In this document: in pieces, positions 9,171 to 18,280 of the stretch | Layout of the letters: every line of letters begins with the position of its first letter | Numbering within the stretch: the stretch's first letter is position 1 | Source: Robertkochia solimangrovi | Lineage (GTDB): Bacteria > Bacteroidota > Bacteroidia > Flavobacteriales > Flavobacteriaceae | Assembly: GCF_007279655.1 (NCBI RefSeq) | Contig: NZ_QKWN01000004.1 | Coordinates: forward strand, 62,001 to 126,000 | Direction of reading: 5' to 3' | Length of the DNA stretch: 64,000 bases | The notes under the pieces: generated by a model | The model's database searches: none | What the model was told of the DNA's origin: nothing | What the model saw: only the letters and a program-made list of their open reading frames with translations | Made by a program: the position numbers and the translations under genes

Positions 9171-9707
9171 TTATTTTTTGATTTGTGGCGGATAATTAGA
9201 AAAGGCTTTTTCCACTATATTCGTTAAAATTGCCTCACGCTTGGAGGGTGAGTCCTGACCTGAAGGTACTGAAACCTGGCAAACTGCCTGCCAGAAAAGC
9301 GCATCTGCAGCTACATCCACCAGATCGAACACCAATTCCCTCTTAAAAGATGGCTGTCCTACGGGTATCCCTACAGACATACCTCCGCCGACATTTCCTC
9401 CGGTACCTCCTACTCCTATACCTACACTACTACCTCCTGAGGGCACTTCATAAATCGCAGAGGTAACGTTCAAATAGAAGTCAGGATCTTCATTCACCTT
9501 AGCAAAGCCATGCTGCCCCATATAATCTTCAAGTACCCTTACCAATCTTCGCTGATCCAATTCACTCAGACCTGAATGAAACTGAGGAAAGAAGGCATAG
9601 GTCTTATATTGATCATATTTCGCTTCCTTATCAAAGTCATAGGTTACTTTAACCGAATTACAGGAATACAGGATGAAAAAAAATAATAAAATGAAGATTT
9701 GTCTCAT
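9171..9707 (-). CDS. DUF4136 domain lipoprotein
   Basis: The 178-aa product has a lipoprotein signal (MRQIFILLFFFILYSC, lipidated Cys16). The DUF4136 core begins at VKVTYDFDKEAKYDQYKTYAFFP and includes LDQRRLVRVLEDYMGQHGFAKVNEDPDFYLNV. A Gly-rich insert of about 30 residues (GGSSVGIGVGGTGGNVGGG region) sits in the middle, as is common in this family. It is probably anchored in the outer or inner membrane facing the periplasm. Function is unknown. The gene stands alone between obg and the peptidase gene, with about 90 bp on either side. Confidence 0.88.
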   Translation of the reverse strand: MRQIFILLFFFILYSCNSVKVTYDFDKEAKYDQYKTYAFFPQFHSGLSELDQRRLVRVLEDYMGQHGFAKVNEDPDFYLNVTSAIYEVPSGGSSVGIGVGGTGGNVGGGMSVGIPVGQPSFKRELVFDLVDVAADALFWQAVCQVSVPSGQDSPSKREAILTNIVEKAFSNYPPQIKK

Positions 9708-9799
9708 GACCCCTTTTGGTAAATTTAATCAAATTAAGACAAATATCACATTGAGTATCAAAGAATCAGGCCAAATATTGGCAGAATAAATCTGACAGA

Positions 9800-10816
9800 C
9801 TATTCAGATTCCACCGAGGTATTCAACATTGCCCAAAGCTTATCTTTAAGCTGTTGGATATTTTGTTGGGCTACGGAAGAAATGAACATGTACTCAATAT
9901 TTTTGAAATAAGCCCGAAGTTCTTCGTCCATCTCTGATTTCAATTCATCATCCAGCATATCCGATTTTGAAATAGCAACGAATCGCTGCTTGTCCAAAAG
10001 CTCCGGATTATACCTTTTCAATTCATCGAGCAATATCTCATATTCAGCAATGATATTTTTACTGTCTGCAGGTATCAGGAATAACAAGGTTGAGTTCCTT
10101 TCGATATGTCGCAGGAAATAGTGTCCTAAACCTTTACCTTCGGCTGCACCTTCGATGATTCCCGGAATATCCGCCATGACGAAGGTCTGAAAATCACGAT
10201 ATTCTACAATACCGAGATTAGGCTTCAGGGTCGTAAATTCATAATCGGCGATCTTTGGCTTGGCTGAAGTAACTACAGATAATAAGGTCGACTTACCGGC
10301 GTTGGGAAATCCGACCAATCCGACATCAGCCAGAACTTTTAGTTCAAGCGTTATCTGTTGTTCTTCACCGGGAATACCTGGTTGAGCGTATCTGGGGGTC
10401 TGATTTGTGGGCGACTTAAAATGCCAGTTCCCACGACCTCCTTTTCCTCCTTCCAGTAAGATTTTCTCTTCACCTTCCGCAGTGATCTCAAATAATGTTT
10501 TCCCTGTTTCGGTATCCTTGACAACGGTTCCTAACGGAACTTCCAGATAGACATCCGCACCATCGGCACCTGTACTACGCTGTTTCCCTCCGTGTTCTCC
10601 GTGTCCTGCACGAAAGTGCTTTTTAAATTTAAAGTGATACAGGGTCCACAAGTTCTTATTCCCTCTAAGGATAACATGGCCACCACGACCTCCATCACCC
10701 CCGTCGGGGCCGCCTTTAGCGACATACTTTTCCCTATGCAGGTGTGCAGATCCTTTTCCTCCGTTTCCGGAAGTCACATATAATTTGACGTAATCGACAA
10801 AATTACCCTCAGTCAT
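9800..10816 (-). CDS. obg: GTPase Obg/CgtA
   Basis: The 338-aa protein has the Gly-rich Obg domain (about 1-158, with [14 protein letters not shown] and [25 protein letters not shown]). The GTPase domain follows, with G1 [10 protein letters not shown]3 [17 protein letters not shown] and G4 SKSD. The family binds the large ribosomal subunit and takes part in ribosome maturation and stress signalling in the cytosol. Length is normal. It follows the hpt-adk fusion by 40 bp on the same strand; the pairing of adk with obg is common in Flavobacteriia. Confidence 0.97.
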   Translation of the reverse strand: MTEGNFVDYVKLYVTSGNGGKGSAHLHREKYVAKGGPDGGDGGRGGHVILRGNKNLWTLYHFKFKKHFRAGHGEHGGKQRSTGADGADVYLEVPLGTVVKDTETGKTLFEITAEGEEKILLEGGKGGRGNWHFKSPTNQTPRYAQPGIPGEEQQITLELKVLADVGLVGFPNAGKSTLLSVVTSAKPKIADYEFTTLKPNLGIVEYRDFQTFVMADIPGIIEGAAEGKGLGHYFLRHIERNSTLLFLIPADSKNIIAEYEILLDELKRYNPELLDKQRFVAISKSDMLDDELKSEMDEELRAYFKNIEYMFISSVAQQNIQQLKDKLWAMLNTSVESE

Positions 10817-10856
10817 ATTCTACTACTAATAAATTGATTTTTTTACAGGCTCGCTG

Positions 10857-11981
10857 TTACGCGTCCTGCTCTTTATAAAGAGAATCGATCACATTACTCA
10901 ATCGTTCCGTGATCACCTCAATGCTACCGATACCATTTACATTATGAAGTTTGCTTTGCTCTTCATAGTAAGCTAATAACGGAGCGGTTTTTTCATTGTA
11001 TTCTTCAAAACGGTTACGGATCTTGCTTTCATCCTGATCATCACTTCGACCACTGACTTTACCACGCTCCAGAAGACGTTGAATCAGGACCTCATCATCT
11101 GCTTCGAGGGCGATCGTTGCATCGATCTGCATTCCCTTACTATCCATAAGAGCATCCAATGATTTTGCCTGCGCATCCGTTCTTGGAAATCCGTCAAATA
11201 TAAATCCGTTTGCCTCAGGAAATTTCTCTACCTCAGCATTCAACATATCGATAGTAACTTGATCAGGAACCAGTTCTCCGTTATCGATAAAGGTCTTAGC
11301 CAATTTACCAAGTTCAGTACCATTCTTCATGTTGTATCTGAAAACATCCCCGGTAGAAATGTGTTTCAGGTTGTACTTCTCCTTTAAAAAATTAGCTTGT
11401 GTACCTTTTCCGGCACCTGGTTTTCCAAAAAGCACTAAGTTGATCATCTTTTTTTCGTTTAATTGATATACTTCCGGCAAATTACGCCCTAACTCGTCAT
11501 AATCCAGTCCGTATCCTACAATAAACCGGTTAGGAATCTTAATACCGACATAGTCGATGTTGTATTCCCCTGAATATACATCCGGTTTATAGAACATGGC
11601 TGCGATCTTGAAACGCTTTACATTGATACTGGAAAACATCGAAACCAATTCCTTAACCGTTCTACCGGTATCGATGATATCTTCAAGTATCACCACACTT
11701 CTCCCCTCTACTTCCTGAGGAATATCAAGCAGGGTCTTAACGATTCCTGTCGATGAAAATCCATGATAAGAACTCAGCTTTACAAAGCTCACCTCACATG
11801 GCTGATCATACGCCTTAAGGAAATCCGATGCGAACATAAAAGCACCGTTCAGGACACAAACGAAGATCGGAACCTCATTTTCAAAATCAGCTTTCACTTC
11901 GTCAACCATACGTTGAACCGCTTCCTGAATCTGACCTGCCTGAATATAAGGTTTGAAGTATTTATCGTGTAACCGTATCAA
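10857..11981 (-). CDS. fused hypoxanthine phosphoribosyltransferase / adenylate kinase
   Basis: One 374-aa frame encodes two complete purine enzymes. Residues 1 to about 178 are a hypoxanthine phosphoribosyltransferase (PRPP loop VILEDIIDTGRTVKEL; end motif LDYDELGRNLPEVYQLNE), which salvages hypoxanthine to IMP. From about residue 181 (MINLVLFGKPGAGKGTQ) an adenylate kinase follows, with P-loop, AMP-binding STGDVFRYNMKNGTELG, FIFDGFPRT and a short LID (GRSDDQDES), which interconverts AMP, ADP and ATP. The joint KKMIN has no linker or stop. The start is a TTG at 11981, since no in-frame ATG lies upstream and the N-terminus MIRLHDKYFKPYI is conserved. purK-purE are divergent, so purine synthesis and salvage share an intergenic region. 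Confidence 0.93.
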   Translation of the reverse strand: MIRLHDKYFKPYIQAGQIQEAVQRMVDEVKADFENEVPIFVCVLNGAFMFASDFLKAYDQPCEVSFVKLSSYHGFSSTGIVKTLLDIPQEVEGRSVVILEDIIDTGRTVKELVSMFSSINVKRFKIAAMFYKPDVYSGEYNIDYVGIKIPNRFIVGYGLDYDELGRNLPEVYQLNEKKMINLVLFGKPGAGKGTQANFLKEKYNLKHISTGDVFRYNMKNGTELGKLAKTFIDNGELVPDQVTIDMLNAEVEKFPEANGFIFDGFPRTDAQAKSLDALMDSKGMQIDATIALEADDEVLIQRLLERGKVSGRSDDQDESKIRNRFEEYNEKTAPLLAYYEEQSKLHNVNGIGSIEVITERLSNVIDSLYKEQDA

Positions 11982-12003
11982 ATCGCTTATAATTATAAAG
12001 TTG

Positions 12004-12011
12004 CAAAGATA
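12004..12011 (-). promoter_or_regulatory. Bacteroidota -7 box for hpt-adk
   Basis: TATCTTTG on the minus strand matches the TAnnTTTG consensus and places transcription start about 15 nt before the TTG start codon at 11981, supporting that unusual start. Confidence 0.55.
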
Positions 12012-12074
12012 ATATTTAGATTAATGTTAACCTCGAATTTCACCCGAATTCGTACAGGGTTTGAGAATTAACTG

Positions 12075-12082
12075 TATTTTTG
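12075..12082 (+). promoter_or_regulatory. Bacteroidota -7 box for purK-purE
   Basis: TATTTTTG matches TAnnTTTG and lies about 50 nt before the purK start. No convincing -33 TTG is seen at the usual distance. Confidence 0.5.
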
Positions 12083-12134
12083 TGCCACTACAAAGTTTCA
12101 TATCAATATAGTGCGATTTTAAACTATAAAATTA

Positions 12135-13289
12135 ATGAATTATTTTTCATCTGACTTTAAACTTGGAATCCTGGGAGGCGGACAGCTCGGAAAAATGTTA
12201 CTTTATGAAACCCGGAAATTCGATATTTATACCCGGGTAATGGATCCCTCTGCGGAAGCTCCCTGCAGGATCGCCTGTAATGAATTCATCCAGGGTGACC
12301 TTATGAACTTCGATGCAGTTTACAATTTCGGAAAGGATGTGGATGTACTGACTATCGAAATTGAAAACGTGAACATCGATGCTCTGGAAAAGCTGGAAAA
12401 AGAAGGAATACAGGTATATCCCTCCGCAAAAACGCTTAAAAAAATACAGAACAAGGCTACACAAAAACTTTTTTATGTAGATCACAATATCCCTACTGCC
12501 GATTTTACGCGATTCGCCTACGGCGATGAGATCCTGCCGGCAATCAAAAACGAATCGCTTTCCTTCCCCTTTGTATGGAAAAGTGCCCGCTTTGGTTATG
12601 ATGGACAGGGTGTAAAGGTAGTACGCACCTACTCCGATCTGGAGGCACTCCCGCCACAGGAATGTATCGCTGAAAAAATGATACCGTTCAAGAATGAACT
12701 GGCGGTTGTCGTTGCCAGAGATGTACATGGAAATGTTAAGACCTACCCGGTGGTTGAAATGGAATTTCATCCTGAAGCAAATCAGGTGGAATATGTAATA
12801 TGCCCTGCCCGAATCGATGAAGCTGTCGCTAAGAAAGCACAATTAATAGCACTTAAAGTTTCGCAGGCTTTTGAGCATGTAGGACTCCTGGCTGTGGAAA
12901 TGTTCCAGACTGAAAATGATGAGATACTGGTCAACGAAGTTGCCCCAAGACCTCACAACAGTGGCCATTACAGTATTGAAGCGAGCTACACCAATCAGTT
13001 CGAGCAGCATTTACGAGCCATTCTAGGACTTCCGCTTGGAAAAACTGACAGTAAGGTTGCAGGAATCATGGTCAATCTTGTTGGCGAAGAAGGCTATACC
13101 GGAAACGTGGTCTACAAAAACATCGAAAAGATCATGGGAATGGAAGGCGTTACCCCACATATCTATGGCAAAAAGGAAACCAGACCTTTTCGAAAAATGG
13201 GCCATGTCACCATCGTAGATCCAGACATCGCCAAAGCCCGAAAGGTAGCCGGAGAAGTAAAGAAAACCATAAAAGTAATAAGCGAATAA
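12135..13289 (+). CDS. purK: 5-(carboxyamino)imidazole ribonucleotide synthase
   Basis: The 384-aa ATP-grasp enzyme carboxylates AIR to N5-CAIR in de novo purine synthesis. The N-terminal pre-ATP-grasp fold shows KLGILGGGQLGKMLLYE, and the ATP-grasp core shows FPFVWKSARFGYDGQGVKVV, then EVAPRPHNSGHYSIEA with the metal and bicarbonate-binding residues. Length is normal. purE follows after 11 bp in the same operon, giving the two-step bacterial route. A TAnnTTTG box lies upstream. Confidence 0.97.
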   Translation: MNYFSSDFKLGILGGGQLGKMLLYETRKFDIYTRVMDPSAEAPCRIACNEFIQGDLMNFDAVYNFGKDVDVLTIEIENVNIDALEKLEKEGIQVYPSAKTLKKIQNKATQKLFYVDHNIPTADFTRFAYGDEILPAIKNESLSFPFVWKSARFGYDGQGVKVVRTYSDLEALPPQECIAEKMIPFKNELAVVVARDVHGNVKTYPVVEMEFHPEANQVEYVICPARIDEAVAKKAQLIALKVSQAFEHVGLLAVEMFQTENDEILVNEVAPRPHNSGHYSIEASYTNQFEQHLRAILGLPLGKTDSKVAGIMVNLVGEEGYTGNVVYKNIEKIMGMEGVTPHIYGKKETRPFRKMGHVTIVDPDIAKARKVAGEVKKTIKVISE

Positions 13290-13300
13290 AATTCAGATAA

Positions 13301-13786
13301 ATGGCTAAAGTTGCAATAATCATGGGAAGTACAAGTGACCTGCCGGTCATGCAGGATGCTGTGGATGTATTACAGGAACTCGGAGTTAGTACGGAAGTGG
13401 ATATAGTTTCCGCTCACAGGACTCCCGAAAAAATGTTTGATTTTGGAAAGAATGCACATAAGAACGGAATACAAGTGATCATCGCCGGAGCAGGAGGTGC
13501 TGCCCATCTGCCTGGAATGGTTGCATCGCTTTCCCCATTACCGGTGATCGGTGTTCCCGTAAAAAGCAGCAACTCGATCGATGGCTGGGATTCTGTATTA
13601 TCGATTCTGCAAATGCCCGGCGGCGTACCGGTAGCTACGGTTGCACTGAATGGAGCAAAAAATGCAGGTATACTTGCTGCTCAGATCATCGGTTCAGCAG
13701 ATAGCGAAGTTCTGGAACGCATCATCGCCTATAAAGAATCGCTAAAAGCTAAAGTGATCGAAGGCGCAGCCTCCGTTAAAAAATAA
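13301..13786 (+). CDS. purE: 5-(carboxyamino)imidazole ribonucleotide mutase
   Basis: The 161-aa class I PurE converts N5-CAIR to CAIR, the step after PurK. Visible motifs are MGSTSDLPVM, the catalytic SAHRTPEKM, and GAGGAAHLPGMVASLSPLPVIGVPV. Length is typical of the octameric enzyme. It is the second gene of the purK-purE operon and is followed by a hairpin. Confidence 0.97.
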   Translation: MAKVAIIMGSTSDLPVMQDAVDVLQELGVSTEVDIVSAHRTPEKMFDFGKNAHKNGIQVIIAGAGGAAHLPGMVASLSPLPVIGVPVKSSNSIDGWDSVLSILQMPGGVPVATVALNGAKNAGILAAQIIGSADSEVLERIIAYKESLKAKVIEGAASVKK

Positions 13787-13800
13787 GATTTCATCATACA

Positions 13801-13825
13801 GACGGCAGGCTTCAGACCTGCCGTC
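13801..13825 (+). terminator. hairpin after purE
   Basis: GACGGCAGG (13801-13809) and CCTGCCGTC (13817-13825) form a perfect 9-bp stem with a 7-nt loop, 15 bp past the purE stop. The T run is weak (GTTCATTT), so termination may be partial. Confidence 0.6.
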
Positions 13826-13851
13826 GTTCATTTACTCTAAAGCAATCGTAT

Positions 13852-15888
13852 ATGAGCAACATCCTCAATAAGACATTTGACACCTTTAATCAAACGATAC
13901 CCTTTTCCAAAATAAAAACCTCCGATTTTCCGGAAGCTATCAAAACTGAGATCGACCACACACGTGCCGAGATCGATGCGATAACGGATACAACGGAAGC
14001 ACCAAGCTTCGAAAACACAGTGGAAGCCCTGGAATATACCGGTCTGAAACTCGACGTGGTTACCTCAACCTTTTTTAATCTGAATAGTGCCGAAACCAAT
14101 GAAGAGATGCAAAAACTGGCTCAGGAGATCTCGCCGCTGCTTTCGGAATTCAGTAATGATGTCAGACTTAACACCGAACTTTTTAAAAGGGTCAAAGCCG
14201 TTTATGAGCAAAAAGACACCCTTACCCTCAATGCGGAACAGCACAAACTACTCGACAAGCAATATAAAAGCTTTGCTCGTAATGGTGCAAACCTTAACGA
14301 AGAACAGAAAACAGTACTCAGATCTATCGATAAAGAACTCTCTCAGCTAGGACTAAAATTCGGGGAACATGTTCTTGCTGACACCAATAGTTATGAACTT
14401 CATATCACGGACGAAAAAGACCTGTCAGGTTTACCGGAAGGGATCATCGAAGCGGCAAAACATGAAGCAGAAAGTTCCGGAAAGGACGGCTGGATATTCA
14501 CCCTCAATTATCCTAGCTACATCCCATTTATGACCTATGCAGACAATCGCGAACTCAGAAAGAAACTATCTTTTGCATTCGGAAGCAAAGCATTCCACGG
14601 CGATGATTTTGACAATAAGGAAATCATCAGGAAGATTATTAATCTTCGGCACCAAAGAGCTCAATTGTTAGGGTATGACTCTCATGCACATTATGTTCTC
14701 GAGGAACGAATGGCCCGTTCTCCAAAAGAAGTCAATGCCTTTTTAAAGGAACTGCTTGATAAAGCTAAACCTGCAGCCGAAAGAGAGTTCACTCAACTTT
14801 CAGCTTTCGCAAAAGAACTGGATCAAATCGACCAACTGGAAAAATGGGACAGCACTTATTATTCTGAAAAATTAAAGCAGAAACTCTTCAATCTTGATGA
14901 TGAAAAACTCAAACCTTATTTCAAACTTGAGAATGTAATAAACGGGGTATTTGAGATCGCAGGAGAACTATACGGACTAAAATTCGAACCCGCTCAAGAT
15001 ATCGACAAATATCATGCAGATGTTCAAACCTATAAGGTTTTTGATGAATCCGGCAAGTTCATCGCTGTCTTCTACGCCGATTTTCATCCTAGAAAAGGCA
15101 AAAGAAACGGAGCTTGGATGACGGTTTATCGTCAGCAATACCGCAGAAATAATGAAGAGGTACGCCCACACATTTCAATTGTTTGCAATTTCACAAAACC
15201 AACGCCAACAAAACCGTCCTTACTCACCTTCAACGAAGTAACGACCTTATTCCACGAATTCGGTCATGCACTGCACGGTATGCTGGCGGATACAACCTAT
15301 CCCGGCCTAAGTGGAACCAATGTATATTGGGATTTCGTAGAACTTCCAAGTCAGATTTTCGAGAATTGGTGCTATGAAAAGGAAGCATTGGAAAAATTTG
15401 CAACGCATTATGAATCGGGAGAAATGATTCCGATGGAATATGTGGAGAAAATACGAGAATCAGCTTCATTCCTTGAAGGAATGCAAACACTCAGACAACT
15501 GAGTTTTGGCCTGCTGGATATGAGCTACCATGGAGTGGATCCGAAAGCCATCAACGATATAAAATCTCATGAAAGCGAAGTTTTCAAACAAACGGACCTT
15601 TATCCGGATAACCCGGAGACCTGCATGAGCACCTCTTTTTCACACATATTCCATGGAGGTTATTCTTCAGGGTATTACAGTTACAAATGGGCGGAAGTAC
15701 TCGATGCCGATGCATTTGAACTATTTAAAGAAAAAGGAATCTTTGATCGGGAAGTCGCTAAAAGCTTCAGAAACAATATTTTATCTAAAGGAGGGACCGA
15801 AGACCCTATGGAACTTTATAAAAGATTCCGTGGGAAGGAACCGGAACCGGATGCTCTGTTGAGGAGAGCCGGACTTATTGATAAGTGA
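13852..15888 (+). CDS. M3 family oligopeptidase (oligopeptidase A / dipeptidyl carboxypeptidase type)
   Basis: The 678-aa zinc metallopeptidase carries the M3 motif HEFGHALHGM near residue 467 with a downstream Glu ligand in VYWDFVELPSQIFENW. It has no signal peptide, so it acts in the cytosol, degrading short peptides and perhaps cleaved signal peptides. The substrate-positioning segment FSHIFHGGYSSGYYSYKWAEVLDADAF near the C-terminus fits the Dcp/OpdA branch. The exact specificity (endo- or dipeptidyl carboxypeptidase) cannot be decided from sequence. The gene is monocistronic and converges on the rhodanese gene. Confidence 0.93.
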   Translation: MSNILNKTFDTFNQTIPFSKIKTSDFPEAIKTEIDHTRAEIDAITDTTEAPSFENTVEALEYTGLKLDVVTSTFFNLNSAETNEEMQKLAQEISPLLSEFSNDVRLNTELFKRVKAVYEQKDTLTLNAEQHKLLDKQYKSFARNGANLNEEQKTVLRSIDKELSQLGLKFGEHVLADTNSYELHITDEKDLSGLPEGIIEAAKHEAESSGKDGWIFTLNYPSYIPFMTYADNRELRKKLSFAFGSKAFHGDDFDNKEIIRKIINLRHQRAQLLGYDSHAHYVLEERMARSPKEVNAFLKELLDKAKPAAEREFTQLSAFAKELDQIDQLEKWDSTYYSEKLKQKLFNLDDEKLKPYFKLENVINGVFEIAGELYGLKFEPAQDIDKYHADVQTYKVFDESGKFIAVFYADFHPRKGKRNGAWMTVYRQQYRRNNEEVRPHISIVCNFTKPTPTKPSLLTFNEVTTLFHEFGHALHGMLADTTYPGLSGTNVYWDFVELPSQIFENWCYEKEALEKFATHYESGEMIPMEYVEKIRESASFLEGMQTLRQLSFGLLDMSYHGVDPKAINDIKSHESEVFKQTDLYPDNPETCMSTSFSHIFHGGYSSGYYSYKWAEVLDADAFELFKEKGIFDREVAKSFRNNILSKGGTEDPMELYKRFRGKEPEPDALLRRAGLIDK

Positions 15889-16191
15889 TTAGTGGTAAGT
15901 GGTAAGTTTTAATTATAAATTTCAGATTGTAAATTATAATTCCAATCTAAACTCGCAATTTTGTATTGCTCATAACGCTAACTTCCTATTCTCTGACCAG
16001 TTCCCTAAAGATCGGAATTGGAAGAGTGGAAAGTAAATTGTAAAAGAGTGATGAATGTTGACTTTTGTCTTCATTTGTCACCATAGGTTAATGTGCCACA
16101 AGGCACCTATCTGGGAAGTAGCTATTAAAATGGTAAAGCCTATGTATTTCAGAAATGCTCAAAAACTTAAAACTTACCACTTATAACTCAA
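15889..16191. repeat. 303-bp intergenic segment bounded by inverted repeats
   Basis: There is no gene here. The segment between the convergent M3 peptidase and rhodanese genes is bounded by a perfect 17-bp inverted repeat: TAAGTGGTAAGTTTTAA at 15896-15912 and its complement at 16167-16183. Similarity extends a few bases further out (ATTAGTGG against ATTGAGTT). The left arm has an internal GGTAAGT duplication. The enclosed 254 bp are AT-rich with no open frame. It could be a non-autonomous mobile or repeat element, or a spread-out bidirectional terminator. Confidence 0.7.
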
Positions 16192-16572
16192 TTACTGTTT
16201 CTCCCCTTCTATGACCGGCAGTCCGGATTTCATCCATGCGGTGATACCTCCTTCAAGATTTATCACTTTTTCAAATCCCAGAGAATCAAGAATGGTTGCT
16301 GCACGGCGACTTCTTTTACCAGTACGGCAATAAACCATTACGGTCTTACTTTTATTCAGCGACTCTATATTCTTTATAAAGGCATCATTATTGACATCCA
16401 TATTAACTGCACCTTCCAGATGACTCTCACTGAACTCTTCAGGTGATCGTACATCGAGAAGTGTACTTTTCTTCATTTTCTTTGCATCCACCTCATTGAT
16501 CGGAACATGTGTCAATTGCGCCGAAAGGGTTGTGCCCAGTAGCAAAAATGCCAAATAGATTATTTTTTTCAT
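16192..16572 (-). CDS. secreted rhodanese-like domain protein
   Basis: The 126-aa product has a signal peptide (MKKIIYLAFLLLGTTLSAQ) and a single rhodanese domain. Catalytic Cys lies in the loop VYCRTGKRSRRAA, and LLDVRSPEEFSESHLEGAVNMDV is the conserved CH2A region. Such single-domain periplasmic rhodaneses transfer or carry sulfane sulfur; the in vivo acceptor is unknown. It is divergent from the ECF sigma gene with 81 bp between them. Confidence 0.92.
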   Translation of the reverse strand: MKKIIYLAFLLLGTTLSAQLTHVPINEVDAKKMKKSTLLDVRSPEEFSESHLEGAVNMDVNNDAFIKNIESLNKSKTVMVYCRTGKRSRRAATILDSLGFEKVINLEGGITAWMKSGLPVIEGEKQ

Positions 16573-16653
16573 TTTTTATCAATTCCGGTTTATAGTAAAG
16601 TTACAAAATCAAAATTTAATTATATTCACCTACCTTTATCACAAAAAGCGCGA

Positions 16654-17205
16654 ATGCCTTCCAGTAAGTTAAATCCGGAATTATGGGTAGATCGATATGC
16701 CGATTACCTCTTTAATTACACGATATCACGCGTAAACGATCCCGTTATGGCCGAAGATCTGGTTCAGGAGACCTTCCTGGCCGGTCTGCGTTCCGCCAAG
16801 GGATTTAAGGGTGACGCCAGCGAAAGAACCTGGTTGATCGCAATCCTGAAAAGAAAGATCATCGATTATTACCGAAAGAACAATTCGGCTAAAGGCAAGG
16901 CCGAGGTGAAGATCAACTTCAGCAATAATGAGGATGAAGGCGACTGGCTGGAGGAGAAAGTTGCAGACCAATTCGACATCACCGCAGAAGATGCCATGGA
17001 GAATGAAGAACTGGCGCTTATTATAGAAGATTGCCTTTCAAAACTACCCCCGAAACAAGCCGCAGTCTTTCGCATGAAAACTATTCAGGGAATGGAAACT
17101 GAAGATATTTGTAAAGAATTAAAAATCACACCGTCTAACCTTTGGGTGATCATCCACAGAGCAAGAACGAGCCTGATGAGTTGCCTTGAGGAGAATTGGT
17201 TCTAA
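16654..17205 (+). CDS. ECF-type RNA polymerase sigma factor
   Basis: The 183-aa protein has sigma region 2 (WVDRYADYLFNYTISRVNDPVMAEDLVQETFLAGLRSAKGFKGDASERTWLIAIL split over residues 9-66) and sigma region 4 with a helix-turn-helix (KLPPKQAAVFRMKTIQGMETEDICKELKITPSNLWVIIHRAR). The linker is acidic (NNEDEGDWLEEKVADQFD). It would direct RNA polymerase to a small stress or envelope regulon. The next gene, 13 bp downstream, encodes a small HxxxCxxC protein that is the probable anti-sigma partner. Confidence 0.95.
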   Translation: MPSSKLNPELWVDRYADYLFNYTISRVNDPVMAEDLVQETFLAGLRSAKGFKGDASERTWLIAILKRKIIDYYRKNNSAKGKAEVKINFSNNEDEGDWLEEKVADQFDITAEDAMENEELALIIEDCLSKLPPKQAAVFRMKTIQGMETEDICKELKITPSNLWVIIHRARTSLMSCLEENWF

Positions 17206-17218
17206 AAAGCCATGAGGA

Positions 17219-17479
17219 ATGCATAGTAAGAATACTTTATTTATCGATTGTAAGGAAGCGGTACGCATCTGTGACAAGGCTCAATATGACGAAGCCGGTC
17301 TATGGGAAAAATTCAAATTACGCCTGCATCATGCATATTGTAGCAGTTGCAGAAAACACTCTGTAAAAAATGGAGAATTGACCAAATTGTGCGACAAGGC
17401 CAACCTGAAGTGTATGGATCCCGCTAAGAAAAAAGCCCTCAAAGATGAGATCAGATCTGCCTGCTCAAAAGAAAGTTAA
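17219..17479 (+). CDS. small Cys-rich HxxxCxxC protein, probable soluble anti-sigma factor
   Basis: The 86-aa cytosolic protein has seven cysteines and no membrane segment. Residues around 36-43 read HHAYCSSC, which fits the H-x3-C-x2-C motif of zinc-binding anti-sigma (ZAS) domains, flanked by helices. It lies 13 bp after an ECF sigma gene, the usual place for the cognate anti-sigma factor. Most ZAS proteins are larger and often membrane-bound, so a stand-alone minimal domain is less common. Its 3' end overlaps the convergent UbiA-like gene by 15 bp. The anti-sigma role is inferred from motif and context. Confidence 0.75.
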   Translation: MHSKNTLFIDCKEAVRICDKAQYDEAGLWEKFKLRLHHAYCSSCRKHSVKNGELTKLCDKANLKCMDPAKKKALKDEIRSACSKES

Positions 17480-18280
17480 GATCAGAAACCAAAATATTGG
17501 CACACTTTCTACAAGGACACTGGTATAGTAACCTGATTGCCCTTCCCGGGTATTCCATAACAGCAATAAGGTGATTAAAGCTACTGGAAGGCTTCCGAAT
17601 AACTTCTCAGATCCGGAATAAAAAAACCCATACAGATCAGGCACAATAAACAATAACAATATTACGGTCCCCATAATTTTAGACCCTCTGACCCCAATTT
17701 CCTGAGGCAGTGTCTTCAAATCAGGATTATCATACTGCATATCTCGAATTTCGAATGGAATAATCAGTGCCAGCACGAGCAGAAAACGCTGAAAAGCTTC
17801 GATCCACACTGCCGAAGTTACAGGATTTTGTGTATTCACAACTGGTAGAATCACTGTAGCAATCGCCCAGGACAAAGCCACGACATAAATCTTGATTCCC
17901 TTTAGATTTCTCAGGTTTGCAAATCTCGCAGACAAGGGTACTACATAGAGTACCACCAGCAACATCAGAACACCGGTCCAGTAGATGGTTTCCCAACGAA
18001 AAAACCTGACAAAATATAGCGCCCCAAGAAAACATAGGGCACTGAAATACTGAATCTGACGAATATATTTCTCCTTCAAAAAAATATAATGATCAGCCAT
18101 ACTCGCATACTTCACAAAATTATACCCAAAAATGCACCCAAAGAACAAACAAAAAGCCAACGGATAGTCAGGTTTTATATTCAATTGAATTGCTGTTACA
18201 ATACTGAGTACAAATACCGCTAAGGACACATGTACACTGGCATCGAGATAGAAATCTAATAATCGCTTCAGGTATTTCAT
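17465..18280 (-). CDS. UbiA-like integral membrane protein
   Basis: The 271-aa protein has about eight hydrophobic helices. It resembles flavobacterial proteins of the UbiA prenyltransferase superfamily. FGYNFVKYASMAD lies where the first Asp-rich motif should be, and PFEIRDMQYDNPDLKTLPQEIGVRGSK matches the second (DxxxD-type) motif. UbiA enzymes attach prenyl chains to aromatic acceptors for quinone or pigment synthesis. The first motif is degenerate, so prenyl transfer is not certain. No quinone gene is adjacent. The C-terminus overlaps the small Cys-rich gene. Confidence 0.7.
   Translation of the reverse strand: MKYLKRLLDFYLDASVHVSLAVFVLSIVTAIQLNIKPDYPLAFCLFFGCIFGYNFVKYASMADHYIFLKEKYIRQIQYFSALCFLGALYFVRFFRWETIYWTGVLMLLVVLYVVPLSARFANLRNLKGIKIYVVALSWAIATVILPVVNTQNPVTSAVWIEAFQRFLLVLALIIPFEIRDMQYDNPDLKTLPQEIGVRGSKIMGTVILLLFIVPDLYGFFYSGSEKLFGSLPVALITLLLLWNTREGQSGYYTSVLVESVPIFWFLILTFF

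Noticed and set aside
17465-17479. Overlap of convergent genes as a frameshift or assembly error
   Set aside because: Both reading frames are intact with sensible C-termini; short convergent overlaps also occur at 27321-27324.
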